A DNA stretch of 64,000 nucleotides from Onthophagus taurus (Eukaryota; Arthropoda; Insecta; Coleoptera; Scarabaeidae). The number at the start of each line of letters is the position of its first letter. The first letter of the stretch is position 1. A program made the translations under genes and the position numbers. The stretch is taken from NCBI RefSeq assembly GCF_036711975.1, contig NC_091976.1, positions 21,452,001 through 21,516,000 on the forward strand, read 5' to 3'. The notes under the pieces were generated by a model, which was not told the origin of the DNA, did not search any database, and saw only the letters and a list, made by a program, of their open reading frames with translations. Positions 22,901 through 32,993 of the stretch are shown one piece after another.

Positions 22901-24922
22901 AGGAAGGCAAAGTCTAGAACAAGAAGACGAAAACTGGCTTCAAGATTTAATTGACACACATTGAAACTCTCAATTTAGCTTTCCAAGGAAAAGAAAAATT
23001 TATAAGTGATTTTTCTCAAACTGTATTGAAATTTCAATCAAAACTTTAGCTTTTCAAAATGATCTGAAGTCAAAAACATTTTCCTTATTTAAAAGCAAGG
23101 TTTTTTAATATTGCAGAAGATAATGAATTTAAAAGCCAGATTTGAAGAAATTTCAAATCAACAATTTCATTTTTTGTCGACCCATTTGTAATTGATATAA
23201 TTGAAGATGGTTTTTCAATTTCTGATATAATATTACCCAACACAGCGTTAGGAGAAGTAGAAGTACTAGAAAGGAAGATACAAGATAGAAGTACTAGAAC
23301 AAATCTCTTTCCCAGACCGACTTTTGTAAATTAGTGCCAGAAACAAAACATACTAATTTAAAGAAAGCAGCTTGTCGACTATTTTGAATTTTTAGTACAA
23401 CATATTTTGACATGAAATTAGTTAAGACAAAATATCGCTCACAATTAACTAATCAACATCACAAAGAATTCTTGTGAACCGCTTTGTCAAATTATACGCT
23501 GGATTTAAAAAATTATTAAAGGAAAATCGACTGAGTTTATAATTATTACACATTTTGTTTTTTGTAAGCTGTTTTTCCATTATCTTTTAATATGACATGG
23601 CTTGCAAAAGAAATATTAAACCTATATAAGACTGCCCACCTCTGGAATAGAGCAACTTGAGGAATAACCCAAGTTGAATTCCATCTATGGGCTCTAAAAT
23701 TTATATTTAAATATGCCAATGTATTAAATAGATAATATTAATAGTATGACATAAAAATATTTTGTCTGTTATATCAAGGTTTCATTGTAATATAAAATTT
23801 ACTTCAGGAAATGTTGAATTATCGTCCCACTCCAACAAATCAATACAAGCTTGAGTAAACGTTTTGTTTGTAGTCGTTTTAATGAAAGAAACCCGATCAA
23901 TATTTTCCGGAATTATAATCGCGTTAGGGTTCAAATGCGAAAGTAACCATTTTCGAGTATGCTGTAAACCATCCGTTTGGATGCTTAAATAATCGGCAAA
24001 TTTTTTACGTTCCAATTCGACGCTGTGTGCTATTATTTCTGATTTGACCATTTCGATAGTAAAATTTGCCATATCCAATGCCATCAAATCCAAGGTCTAT
24101 AACATATCAATTCATATAAAGGAAGATATTTAAAAAAATGATTTACCTCTAAAATTCCTTTAAATACGTCAATAACATCGCTTTTGTCGTTTAAACTCTT
24201 AATTTGATCATCTCGAACTGGAGCACACAGTTTCGACATAACTCCCAAAACATATTGTGCGTAATGCTATTAAGTAAAGTTAAAAAAGTGAATTAATCAA
24301 GAATGAATTTTAAATTTTACCCCAAAATCCAAGATTCCTTTCTCGGCTTGTTGTTTAATCAAATCTGTATCTAAAACGTCTGCAATTTGTTGTTTAATTT
24401 TAGTATGTTGAGGTAATAAAAGTGAAAATAATCCGTTTTTAATATCTTCCAAAAGGACAAAGGCTTGGTTATAATTTGGGGGATCTTCGGCTAATTCTTG
24501 GCGTAAAATTTCCCAAAATGCTTTTTGCATGTTCTCTTTAACCATGCGATGTATAGTATTTGGTTCAGGTTCATAGCGTTGTAATTTAAAGTCTTTATCA
24601 ACAACAATTTGATGAACCAAGGCCATATCCTTTATGCCATTAGCAGCTCGAATTATTTCTTCTAAAGATACAAATTTTGGGGGTGACGCCGCCGTCATAC
24701 TTCCAGCTACCATAAATGTTTGAGATGTTGTTCTTTGACTAAACCGAAAAATTTTATTTTAAGTTTTTAAGAATAAATTTTTTCATACCGTTTTCCTGGT
24801 GTGTGATTAGAACCATCTTCACTTGTACTGGAACATTCACTTTCTGTTCTAACCCTGGCTACGGCACCTTTAACGTCGGTGGGTTCACTACGTGGAGTTC
24901 CGCTATTATTTTCTGGATTCAT
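19906..24922 (-). CDS. TCP11L1: T-complex protein 11-like protein
   Basis: Member of the TCP11 family; in mammals TCP11 is linked to sperm function and cAMP signalling, while the role of the like-proteins is poorly known. Six exons sum exactly to 506 codons: 24789-24922, 24321-24738, 24147-24266, 23803-24096, 20336-20520, 19906-20275. The N-terminus is polar and serine-rich (MNPENNSGTPRSEPTDVKG). The TCP11 domain begins near PPKFVSLEEIIRAANGI. Typical blocks include MVKENMQKAFWEILRQELAE, ILDFG, HYAQYVLGVMSKLCAPVRD and GVLE-like FKGILETLDLMALDMANF. The C-terminus is helical. A 3.3-kb intron (20521-23802) contains a whole dead hAT element. The recalled family match is strong in the middle and weaker in the last two exons. 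Confidence 0.88.
20565..20690. repeat. CTAG-family tail copy
   Basis: Carries the shared tail (TTAGTTCAATAAAAATATAC, ATCTAATGCTCAATAAC) and the block GTGGGGAAGGTAGT, seen inverted at 35900 as ACTGCCTTCCCC. Part of the dispersed palindromic family. It lies just left of the hAT insertion. Confidence 0.6.
20745..23644 (+). mobile_element. Dead hAT-family DNA transposon with both ends and target duplication
   Basis: The right end TGCCCACCTCTG is a canonical hAT terminal inverted repeat (CAGAGGTGGGCA inverted). The left end CAACGTTGAGCAAATACGG is its diverged partner. GAATAGAA (20737-20744) and GAATAGAG (23645-23652) form an 8-bp target duplication, the hAT signature. The interior (about 21780-23530) holds a frame-shattered transposase on the plus strand. 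Its pieces recall the GTF2IRD2/ZBED-like hAT group, ending with FDMKLVKTKYRSQLTNQH, the C-terminal dimerisation region. Many stops rule out function. The left third is occupied by a tandem array. Confidence 0.85.
20930..21780. repeat. Tandem array with a 360-bp dimeric unit
   Basis: The block CGGCTTGTTGCATTAA recurs at about 21018, 21376 and 21738, a period of about 360 bp, giving roughly 2.3 units. Within each unit, two related halves of about 180 bp alternate: one with CTTGTTGCATTAAAAAGAGG, the other with CATTGGAAAGAGGACAC. Each half is followed by a CGAATTTT...GAAAATTG block. This is a higher-order tandem repeat nested in the hAT element. Confidence 0.8.
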
Positions 24923-26018
24923 TTTTATAAAACGAGATTAATTAATTTCTTTTCCGATTTTTTTGATGTGGCGTTTCCACGGCTGAAAGAAGTAGGACGC
25001 TGATCAAAATAGATATACGTTTAAATAGGTCGGAGCGTTAACAGTTACTATTATTAAAAAGAGCAAATTGCTCAACAACAACGATGACGCAAAAACCAGG
25101 AAGAACGAAATAACACAAAGAACGGAAACGTAAGCGATGTCGATTATGGTTTAGATCATAATTTGAAAGTAAATTGATAAAGGGGGAGTTTAAGATTTGT
25201 TTTAAACTTACCGGATTTTAATTTGGTGGGGTTTCTTGTACGAGAATTTCACTTTCTGTGTGGATGGTGAGACGAGTGACACTTCTATCAGCTGATTTTT
25301 TGTTTACTAACAAAGCTATAAACGAGTTTCCATATTTAGTGACTTGTACAGGTTGTTTTTTCGGTTTGAAATGGATCGAAATCGCTTTCTTTGTTCTTTC
25401 ACCTTCCAATTGAATCACAAGGTGATGCTTTGTTTGGAAATACCAGATATGAGTCAAATTACGTTAAAAAAATCAATAATAGTTTATTTTTAATAAAGAC
25501 AAGTTATTTTATATCGTCAATAATAAGAAAAACGGATTTATATGTGAAAGATGTGAAATTTTAAAATTGATATAACCTAAAAATTAGAAATGTCAACTTA
25601 TCAAACATGACATAAAGTAACCTAAAAAGCAGTTGTCAAAATAATACAAAAAAAATCATTCTAAGTATTCATCATGAATTTATTACAAAATATTTATCAA
25701 AATAAATAAGTTATGTATTAAATGTTTTATAAGAAAGCTTATATTTTTGATAAAAATTGAATTCTTTATAGTGAGAAAGTGATTTTAAAATTTGATAATA
25801 GATGGCGCGCAGCAAATATTACTTATTACAGCAACGATATGGTTTGACGCAAGAATTAAAAGATTTTAAATTAATTATAGATTTAAATATCATGAATTTG
25901 AATAAATAAGAATCAAAATAAATCCAATAATAAACCCAATTGATAATCAAACATAACCTCTAAAACTTCACGTTAAACCAACAAACATAACCTACAAAAA
26001 CTAACCTATAAAAAAATC
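24923..26018. promoter_or_regulatory. Divergent region between the TCP11-like gene and POLR3C
   Basis: Both start codons face outward, 1.1 kb apart. ACATAACCTC at 25951, ACATAACCT at 25985 and TATAACCT at 25571 recur here; the same word lies upstream of both CHRAC1 first exons. A possible leader exon or short gene lies at 25211-25440. No repeat recognised. Confidence 0.4.
25218..25457 (-). CDS. Unassigned open stretch ending next to a splice donor
   Basis: An open frame of about 79 codons with no ATG (it opens at TTG). It reads HHLVIQLEGERTKKAISIHF, later YGNSFIALLVNKKSADRSV, and ends QETPPN. I do not recognise the family. The composition looks coding-like, but only six bases after the stop there is a strong donor (CCG|GTAAGT). 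That fits either a 5' leader exon of the TCP11-like gene or an internal exon of an unseen gene read in the wrong frame at its end. It could also be chance. Confidence 0.25.
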   Translation of the reverse strand: MTHIWYFQTKHHLVIQLEGERTKKAISIHFKPKKQPVQVTKYGNSFIALLVNKKSADRSVTRLTIHTESEILVQETPPN

Positions 26019-27550
26019 ATGTCAGATCAGTACGGTAAAATAATAAGTTTAATTTTACAAGAAAGATTTGGAGATGTCGTGGAATCGGTTGCAAACTATC
26101 TATTTAGATACGGTCCGAGTACATTATTCCATCTTAAAAAATTCACCGAAATCCCCGTTTCAAAAGTAAGATTTCGTCTAATTTACATAAAATTTTATTT
26201 AGAACTCTTTGCAGATTAAAGATTCTCTTGCTGTACTTCTAAAATATAATCTTGTATCAACGAAATCGAAACATAACACAATAATGTATACTTTATTAAG
26301 TAATAAAGTTCTTTTGATGCTTCGATATCCAAAGTACGTAAAAACATTGAAAAAGAAGTTTGGTGTAGAAGCTGGAATGGTGATGGAAGAAATTTTGCAA
26401 AAAGGATATGTAAAACATACCGATTTGATTGATGCAGTTTTGTTGAGGTTATCCACTATAGGAAATGGAATACATAAAAATGTTTTAGAAGAAAAAATTA
26501 AATCTTTAGAAATCGCAAATTATTTAATTAATTATAAAATAGGTGAAGATATAAAAGTTGATGATAAAAAACTTACCACTAAAGTTTACACAGTTAATTT
26601 TGATCGTTTCCACCAAGATATGCGAGATGAATTAATAGTCCAAGCGTTTGAAAATAAATTTGACTCAAATGCGGGTGAATTAATAAGATTATTTATCCAA
26701 CAAATGTATGTCCGAACAGAACCTTGGGCAGAAACATCAAACCCTGTTCCAACATTAGAAGTTAAAGATATAGTGAAGAAAATGAATTCTTTTCCTTTAT
26801 TATTAGCTTCATTTGACCATTACATAACAGTGTTAGATCAAGACACTTCAAAATTTATGCAAAAAGTAGGTGAAGCAAGCGGTGGGTCGTATCAATTATG
26901 CATGAAAGGAATTTTTACAGTTTTTGCTTGGGAAATTTGCGAACAAATTGTTTTGGAAAAATTTGATTCAAAAGCAGCAAGAATTTTTCGCTTGGTTAAA
27001 AACAAATCGTACATCGAACCGGAACAAATTCAAAAATTAGCCATGATCCCCGCAAAAGAAGCTAAAAGACTTTCGTATCAACTTGTTGAGGAAAATTTTT
27101 TTCAAATACAAGAACTTAAAAAAGTCGCAAGTGCTAGCAATACAGGCCCAAACAAGTCATTCGTCTTATTTCATATTCAATTTAATTGTTTGGTTAGAAC
27201 AATTATTGAGATGTGTTATAAGACATTGTTTAATGTTATGACAAGAAGGACGCATTTTAAATTTTTGAATAAACGGATTATTGATAAAAAACAGAGGATT
27301 GATACGATTTTGTTGAGCATGAAAGCTCAAGGTGCTGCTGAGGAACAACTTCAAGATGTAAGGTTTTACTTTATTTTTTAAGATTAATTATTAAATTGGA
27401 TTAATTAAATTGTAGATTGAAGAAATGTTAACACCACCTGAACGTGAGGTTTTAGCCAAAATTGAAATATCATTAAAAAAATTAAATGCTTTAGAAATTG
27501 AAATTGATGAAACTTTGTTTTATTTGGAATTATATTTACATTATCAATAA
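26019..27550 (+). CDS. POLR3C: RNA polymerase III subunit RPC3
   Basis: Subunit of the RPC3-RPC6-RPC7 subcomplex of RNA polymerase III, needed for initiation at tRNA and 5S genes in the nucleus. Three exons, 26019-26165, 26215-27357 and 27416-27550, give 474 codons, somewhat shorter than human (534). The N-terminal winged helix is clear (MSDQYGKIISLILQERFGD, VANYLFRYGPSTL, IKDSLAVLLKYNLV). It is followed by LRYPKYVKTLKKKFG, NSFPLLLASFDHYITVLDQD, GGSYQLCMKGIF and AKEAKRLSYQLVEENF, with a C-terminal coiled coil (LTPPEREVLAKIEISLKKL). The stop codon overlaps an AATAAA signal at 27546-27551. It converges on NDUFC2 144 bp away. Confidence 0.95.
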
Positions 27551-27693
27551 AATATATTATTGATCAAATTTTTGAGCAAATAATCTTTATATTACAAATA
27601 CATAGGTTAAGTATTTTTTAAAATTAATTTATTTAAAGGTTCTTATATACAATGAAAGATTACTACTTCAATATTTCCCCTTAATTTTTTTCT

Positions 27694-28162
27694 TTATCGG
27701 ATAGGAACCCAAGGTTCAAAAACCTCAGAAAACTTCTTCCTCTCTAAAAAACACCTCAATTTATTAAAGTATTATTTATTTTTCTCATTATTTACCTGGT
27801 ATGGGAAAATCATCAGGATGCAACTGAATATAATGTCTCAATACGGCATCACGTTCTGCATAATGTGAGTTTCTATAACCGTCTATAACGTGACCAATGT
27901 ACCCTCCAATACCTGTAGCGGCTAAATGTCTCTGCAAACCTACTCGGAATTAATTCAGTTACATAATTTTAAAAGGTTCTAGGTTATGTTTACCGCTAAA
28001 TACGGGCCTTGGGGTTGCATAATTTCCGAAGCATACACCCAAAAACGCCAGACCACCACAGATGACGGGGGCCCAAAATTTATTGATGTAGGGCTCTGGG
28101 CGAGTAAGATCAGGTGTTAAAAGCTCTACAGGATCTAACACAACTTTCGGGCCGGTCGCCAT
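27694..28162 (-). CDS. NDUFC2: NADH dehydrogenase 1 subunit C2 (B14.5b), mitochondrial complex I
   Basis: Accessory single-pass subunit of the complex I membrane arm in the mitochondrial inner membrane. Three exons, 27994-28162, 27796-27939 and 27743 down to 27694, give 120 codons, the expected size. Visible features are DPVELLTPDL, a hydrophobic segment FWAPVICGGLAFLGVCFGN, RPVFSGLQRH, a glycine-rich second segment, then RNSHYAERDAVLRHYIQLHP and the C-terminal PERKKFSEVFEPWVPIR. These match the family pattern (LHPEDFP; W.PIR at the end). The last exon is only 50 bp. It diverges from CCDC134 across a 265-bp shared promoter. Confidence 0.92.
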
Positions 28163-28427
28163 GTTTGCGAAATTGACAAATCAATGTAAAGTGAGGTTAG
28201 AAGCATCAAAATAAATTTATTAATTTTAGTTCATTAATTTATTCGACAAATAAGAAAATAATGTTTATTTTGGTTGTTAATACGTTATATTTATTAATAA
28301 ATAACACAGCTTTTAAATTATTTAAGTTGATTTGATTTTACACTAGAGACATCTATTAGGAAATTTAGTAACTATTTTTGTTTTGATTATGATTAATTTT
28401 AATTTCTTGTAATAATTGGAGGTTATA
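28163..28427. promoter_or_regulatory. Short bidirectional promoter, NDUFC2 / CCDC134
   Basis: Only 265 bp separate the divergent start codons, so the two genes must share or abut promoters. GTGAGGTTAG near 28191 resembles the inverted ACATAACCTC word found at other housekeeping starts here. No TATA box stands out. Confidence 0.5.
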
Positions 28428-29132
28428 ATGGAAATTTTATTTTTATTTTTTCTTCTCTTTGATTTAACACCCTTACTATGTACTGGAAATGGTTTGAAAG
28501 AAAACCCGGAAGTCGCGGAGAAGTTATGTATCCTTTCTTGATCTATCAAAAATTATTTTCATTCATTATGAATTCTTAACTAAACCTAAGATATACAACT
28601 TTTTAAAAGAAAGCGCGCAGAACAATTAGCGGGGGTAAAAACCCTCCAAACCTTCCCCTATGAAAAACAGTACTCAATGACGCTTTTAATGACCGAAAAG
28701 ATATTTACTGTTATTCAAGAAAGTCGTGCTTTCATCGAGTCTTCATCTTACATCCCTGGAGTTTCCGAATTTCCCACTGAGGAAAAGGTCCGCGATTCTT
28801 TATCGAATATATTAGAAAACACCGCTTTATTCAGTGAAATTATATTAAGGATACCCCAAATTGGAAGTTCCGTCTTGAAAACCAACAATAATTGGGATGT
28901 TTTATTACAGTGGAGCATTGCATTTTGCAACCAAGTTAGATATTTATTAGATTCAAGCACAATTAAGTTATTACACTTGGCTAGTCAAGAATTAGGCCAT
29001 ATCGATAAAGACCCTAATTATTTTAATCCTTATGCTGTAAAGAATAAAAATCTCGAAGAAGAAAATGTTATTAAAAAGAAGGAAAAGAAAAAAATTAAAA
29101 AGGGACCAAAATTAAGAGGGTATGAGCTTTAA
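28428..29132 (+). CDS. CCDC134: Coiled-coil domain-containing protein 134 homologue
   Basis: Small secretory-pathway protein; in vertebrates it is reported as a secreted/ER protein affecting MAPK signalling and ER protein folding. Exons 28428-28522 and 28610-29132 give 205 codons. A signal peptide is obvious (MEILFLFFLLFDLTPLLC). The body aligns with human CCDC134: KRAEQLAGVKTL, FTVIQESRAFIESSSYIPG, NILENTALFSEIILRIP, NNNWDVLLQWSIAFCNQ and LASQELGHIDKDPNYFNPY. It ends in a lysine-rich stretch and GYEL, comparable to the human QSEL ER-retention-like tail. The donor after exon 1 (GAA|GTTATG) is weak, so that junction is less sure than the gene call. Confidence 0.9.
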
Positions 29133-29730
29133 TTTTAATTTATTTGTAGGTTATGTCTTTTTTCTAGTCTGATATGAATGCTTTTTTTAATTGTAAAAAG
29201 AAAAATAGTTTAATTTAAAATAAATTCTTAAATATAAAATTCATAAATTTCCTGAACGTATATATTTCAATATACAACAAAAAAATCAATCTAAATATTA
29301 ACCTAATATTATTTCTTCACCCTACATTACTTAGAGTATGTAATGTTAAATTGATAAGACAATTCGAATTGTTGCATTAAAATGGAAATAATTTTGACTT
29401 GATGAGACAAATTTGAATTTGTGCAACCGATCTACAACAGACTGTATACACACTTTAACCCTAGATTACTAGACACTCATAAATTTTACAATGCTAATTC
29501 TATTTTGTAAAATTTCATTTACTCTGTGTGATCCCAAACGTTTTGAAGACAGTGACTGGGAGCCAGATAACATGATGATGAAACAAATTAATATCATATC
29601 AATATATGATCGATTTGAGCCGCTATCTGGCTGAACCCTGCAAAAGAGATAGATGGAAAAGTAACACTTTTTGTTGCAATATTTGCCAAAATATGAATAA
29701 TGTCTTAAATATTTCTGGCAACCATTAAAA
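29133..29730. other. 3' flank of CCDC134: no gene recognised
   Basis: AT-rich sequence. The stretch 29520-29640 may be eroded transposon sequence, but I could not assign it. Confidence 0.4.
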
Positions 29731-29734
29731 ATCT

Positions 29735-29875
29735 GAACCTGAAGACAAGAAACGAAAAATTTGTTTCTACTGCCCAAGTAGGAAAAGGCGTATGACCACC
29801 ACATACTGCCAACAGTGCAAACATGCTAGTTGTAGTGAGCACAGAGACGATATTTGTACAATGTGTAATACATAA
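29735..29875 (+). pseudogene. piggyBac-type transposase C-terminal zinc-finger remnant
   Basis: An open stretch reads KKRKICFYCPSRKRRMTTTY, then CQQCKHASCSEHRDDICTMC and stop. The Cys/His spacing is that of the cysteine-rich C-terminal domain of piggyBac transposases. The catalytic domain is absent here; a separate piggyBac piece lies at 35035-35640. Confidence 0.7.
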
Positions 29876-29924
29876 TAAAAATGTTCTTAATACTATCTCA
29901 TTATTGTTGTGCTAAAGCACCAAA

Positions 29925-31010
29925 GAAATGTCCAGTAATCTAGGGTTCAGGCAAATTTTGGAGAAAGGTTACGAATATGACTTTGATGTGAACTGCTTGT
30001 TCATCGATTTCAAACAGGCTTTCGACTTGGTCGACAGGCGGAAGCTCTTTCAGAACCTGTTGCTGCTGGGTATCCCTCAGAAATTGGTTAATCTTGTACA
30101 ATTAACATTGAAAACCAAGGTTGCAGTGGTGGTAGCAGGACATATGATATGTTTGAAATCAGGAGCGGAGTCCGACTGGACACTGCACGCGGCTGTCAAA
30201 AATTATCCCAAAGGGCAACTTAACAACTACAAGCAAACAAATTGTCGCATACGCGGATGACAAAGCCATAATTGGGCTAAATAATGTAGCAATAAGGGAG
30301 ACGTTCTTTGATTTAAAGTCCAACATTGACGACTATTAATAAACCAGAATAAAACCAAATATATGGAGATGCCAAAAAGGGGAGCGGAAGTCAGGGAGGA
30401 ATTTGGAATTGGGGAAAGTAGATTTAAGACGACGGATGAGTTTACATACTTGGGATCACTAGTTAATGAGAATAATTCTGTAAGTAATGAAAGAAGAAAC
30501 AGATGTGTTTGAATATACTAAGCCACAGCTCTAAAATGAGAATATATAAGAGTTTAATAAGACCAGTGGTAACGTATGGATGCGAAACATGGACTCCACT
30601 AAAAAAAAACGAAGAAGATCTAAAAAAGTTCGAAAGAAGAATATTTAGAAGGATATTTGGTCCAGTACAAGATGGAACATGGATAATTTGAATGAATTTT
30701 GAACTCAATGCCCTGGTTGGTGATGCGGACATACCCAAATTTGTTAAGCTGGCTGGGACACATAAGAAGAATGGAAGACGATAGAAGTACAAAAATCCTT
30801 ACAGAATGAAAACCAACAAAGAGAAGGCGTAAACGAAGATCTCGTAAAAGATGGTTGGACGACGTGAAGGATGACTTGAAAGCGATGGGAGTGAGAGACT
30901 GGTGGAGAGTGGCTAGGAGTAGACGGGAATGGCGTAGAATTGTGGAGGAAGCCAAAACCCAGCAAGGGTTGTAGAGCCAAGGAAAAAGAGACAAATTGTC
31001 GTATACGCGG
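29925..31010 (+). pseudogene. LINE reverse transcriptase remnants, rearranged
   Basis: The first block (29928-30260) reads FRQILEKGYEYDFDVNCLFI, DFKQAFDLVDRRKLFQNLLL and GIPQKLVNLVQLTLKTKVAV, the reverse transcriptase palm with its FIDFKQAFD motif. A frameshifted AYADD follows near 30250. The second block (30400-30990) has TTDEFTYLGSLVNENNSVSN, KMRIYKSLIRPVVTYGCETW, RRIFRRIFGPVQDGTW and a GRR tail. A second YADD sequence occurs near 31000. Copies of one jockey/CR1-like family are joined or duplicated here. Stops show decay. Confidence 0.8.
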
Positions 31011-31575
31011 ATGACATGGTCATAATTAGACGAAATTATGTATAATATACAATATACAGGCTGTTTTAAAACAACGTTTAAATATTTATAGGGGCAGTAC
31101 TACAGTCGAAAAGTGTTAATGAACAAGGGTCTGTAAATCAACCGTTTTCAAGAAACAGCATGTTCAAATTTTTTGGAACTCTCCGTTTTTTCTTTTAAAC
31201 TATAACTACTACAGATTTGATACTTGGCAAATCGATACAGTATGAAATTGTCTCTTTTTGAGAGTAATATGATGTTTCCATTGCTTCTAGTTGGTATAAG
31301 TTATTCCATTACAAAACGTTATGCCGAGTGTACGGCTATTAGTTAACAAAATTTTGCTATTACAAGGAGTAGGCTTTGACTTACGTACAATCTGCTAGGA
31401 TACATTAATTTGACGTTTCGTTCAAATTACGAAATAACCAAACTCCAGTAATTTGACTTGGCGAAACATGAAATGAAATCGATTGCAATGGTCTTATATT
31501 CAAATGGGCGATATGGTGTTTATGTACGGCCGTGCCAATTGAAATGCTTTAAGAGCACGTCGTTTCTATGCTGAA
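31011..31575. other. Unassigned sequence within LINE debris
   Basis: Opens with a transposon-edge-like motif (ATACAGGCTGTTTTAAAAC near 31054) but has no recognisable coding sequence. Possibly an inserted element between LINE pieces. Confidence 0.35.
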
Positions 31576-31579
31576 ACAT

Positions 31580-32670
31580 GCGGACATAAGCATATTTGTT
31601 AAATCTCAGCGTATTACATGGCTGGGACACATAAGAAGAATGGAAGACGATAGAAGTGCAAAAATCCTTACAGAATGGAAACCAACAGAGAAAGGACCTA
31701 GAGGAAGACCTTGTAAAAGATGGTTGGACGACGTGAAGGATGATTAGCAATATGATTAATTAGCAATACTATCAAAACAAATTACAAAACACACAATAAA
31801 ACAAGATATACCAAACCAACAGAACGGAAGCGATTAGTATAATTTTTACATGAAATTACTCACAAAGGGTTACAAATCTCATTGTTGCAGTCAAGGTAGA
31901 TGAATATAAGGTATGCTCGAACGGTGAAAGAATTGGCTCTCGCGCGTCATAGCTTAGCAAAACTGAACACCACTCTGGATCTCGAACTCCAAACCAAGAT
32001 CAATTTCACTCTCTTCTGGGACTGGAATCTGCTTTGTTTCTACCATCAACTGGATTGACTCTCTGAATTGATCCAGGACTGACTGCTTCCAACTTCTTTA
32101 AAACTCAACTCAACTCTCCAGCTCCGAACTCGCTGACGCAAGACTGATTTCAAAGTAACTCCAAGAGTAAACTGACTCAACTCTACTCGACTCTCAACTC
32201 AACTTCTCGATCTGGAAGTTTCTCCCATCACTGGAAGTCTGAACTCCGTCTCGGACTACAAGACTGACTCTACTCCACTCAACTCCAAGACTCTAGCTAA
32301 CTGTAACAAGTTCTTCTTCCCGTCTACGATTTTAAACCCTTTTGTTCCGAACGCTCTTAACCCAAACAATCGTTTGCATTGGCAAGGCAACTTGGACCGC
32401 CGAAAATGTTCCGCACTAAAGTAGGGGAGAAATCATACAGAGAACCTTTTCCAAAATTATAGAACAAAAATTTGAAAATCAAAGACAAAATTCAATTAAT
32501 AAATTTTAATCGTACACGCGGTTCGCTTCAGGGAGTGAGAGACTGGTGGCGAGTGGCTAGGAGTATACAGGAATGGCGTAGAAGTGTGGAGGAGACCAAA
32601 CCCCAGCAATCCACGGCTTGTAAATCTAAAGGAAAAAGAAGAAATTACAAAATGTACGCAAATGAATTAT
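31580..32670 (+). pseudogene. LINE C-terminal fragment interrupted by an insertion
   Basis: 31590-31745 reads RITWLGHIRRMEDDRSAKIL and GRPCKRWLDDVKDD; the same text continues only at 32530-32660 with GVRDWWRVARSIQEWRRSVE. In the intact relative at 30720-30960 these blocks are contiguous. About 785 bp (31746-32530) has therefore been inserted, or two truncated copies abut. Confidence 0.7.
31746..32530. mobile_element. Insertion with a CTCAACTC-rich core inside the LINE tail
   Basis: The segment between two halves of one LINE coding block is unrelated to it. 31960-32310 is rich in CAACTC/GACTCAACTC words on one strand, recalling the CCAA-rich tracts in bestrophin intron 3. No open reading frame, and no clear inverted ends were found. 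Element class unknown. Confidence 0.45.
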
Positions 32671-32993
32671 ATTAATCTTTATTTTTTTCAAAGTGCTGTA
32701 TAAAGGGTTAAACTACATAACCTTAAAAAAATGTTTATTGTTAATAACGTTCTTTTTTGAGTAATGTTTCGTTTAGGCTTCAATAAGGCAACCTGTCTAT
32801 TTAAAAAACAATTTTTTACACTTAGCTGCACTAAAAATAACAGTTAACATATTTTTTTCTTAATCAATACATCAACATATTCTTAAATTTCGTTTTTTAC
32901 AACTTAAAACATTACTTAAAAATTACTGAGTGAATTTAAAATCTTAAAATTAATATTTTGTGTTACTTATATCACAAATTTTTTCTTTTTTAA

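Noticed and set aside
29469-29804. Minus-strand 111-codon frame
   Set aside because: Overlaps the plus-strand piggyBac zinc-finger remnant, which shows the expected cysteine pattern; the minus frame shows none.
30463-30994. Minus-strand frames over the LINE remnant
   Set aside because: Antisense shadows of the reverse transcriptase tail.
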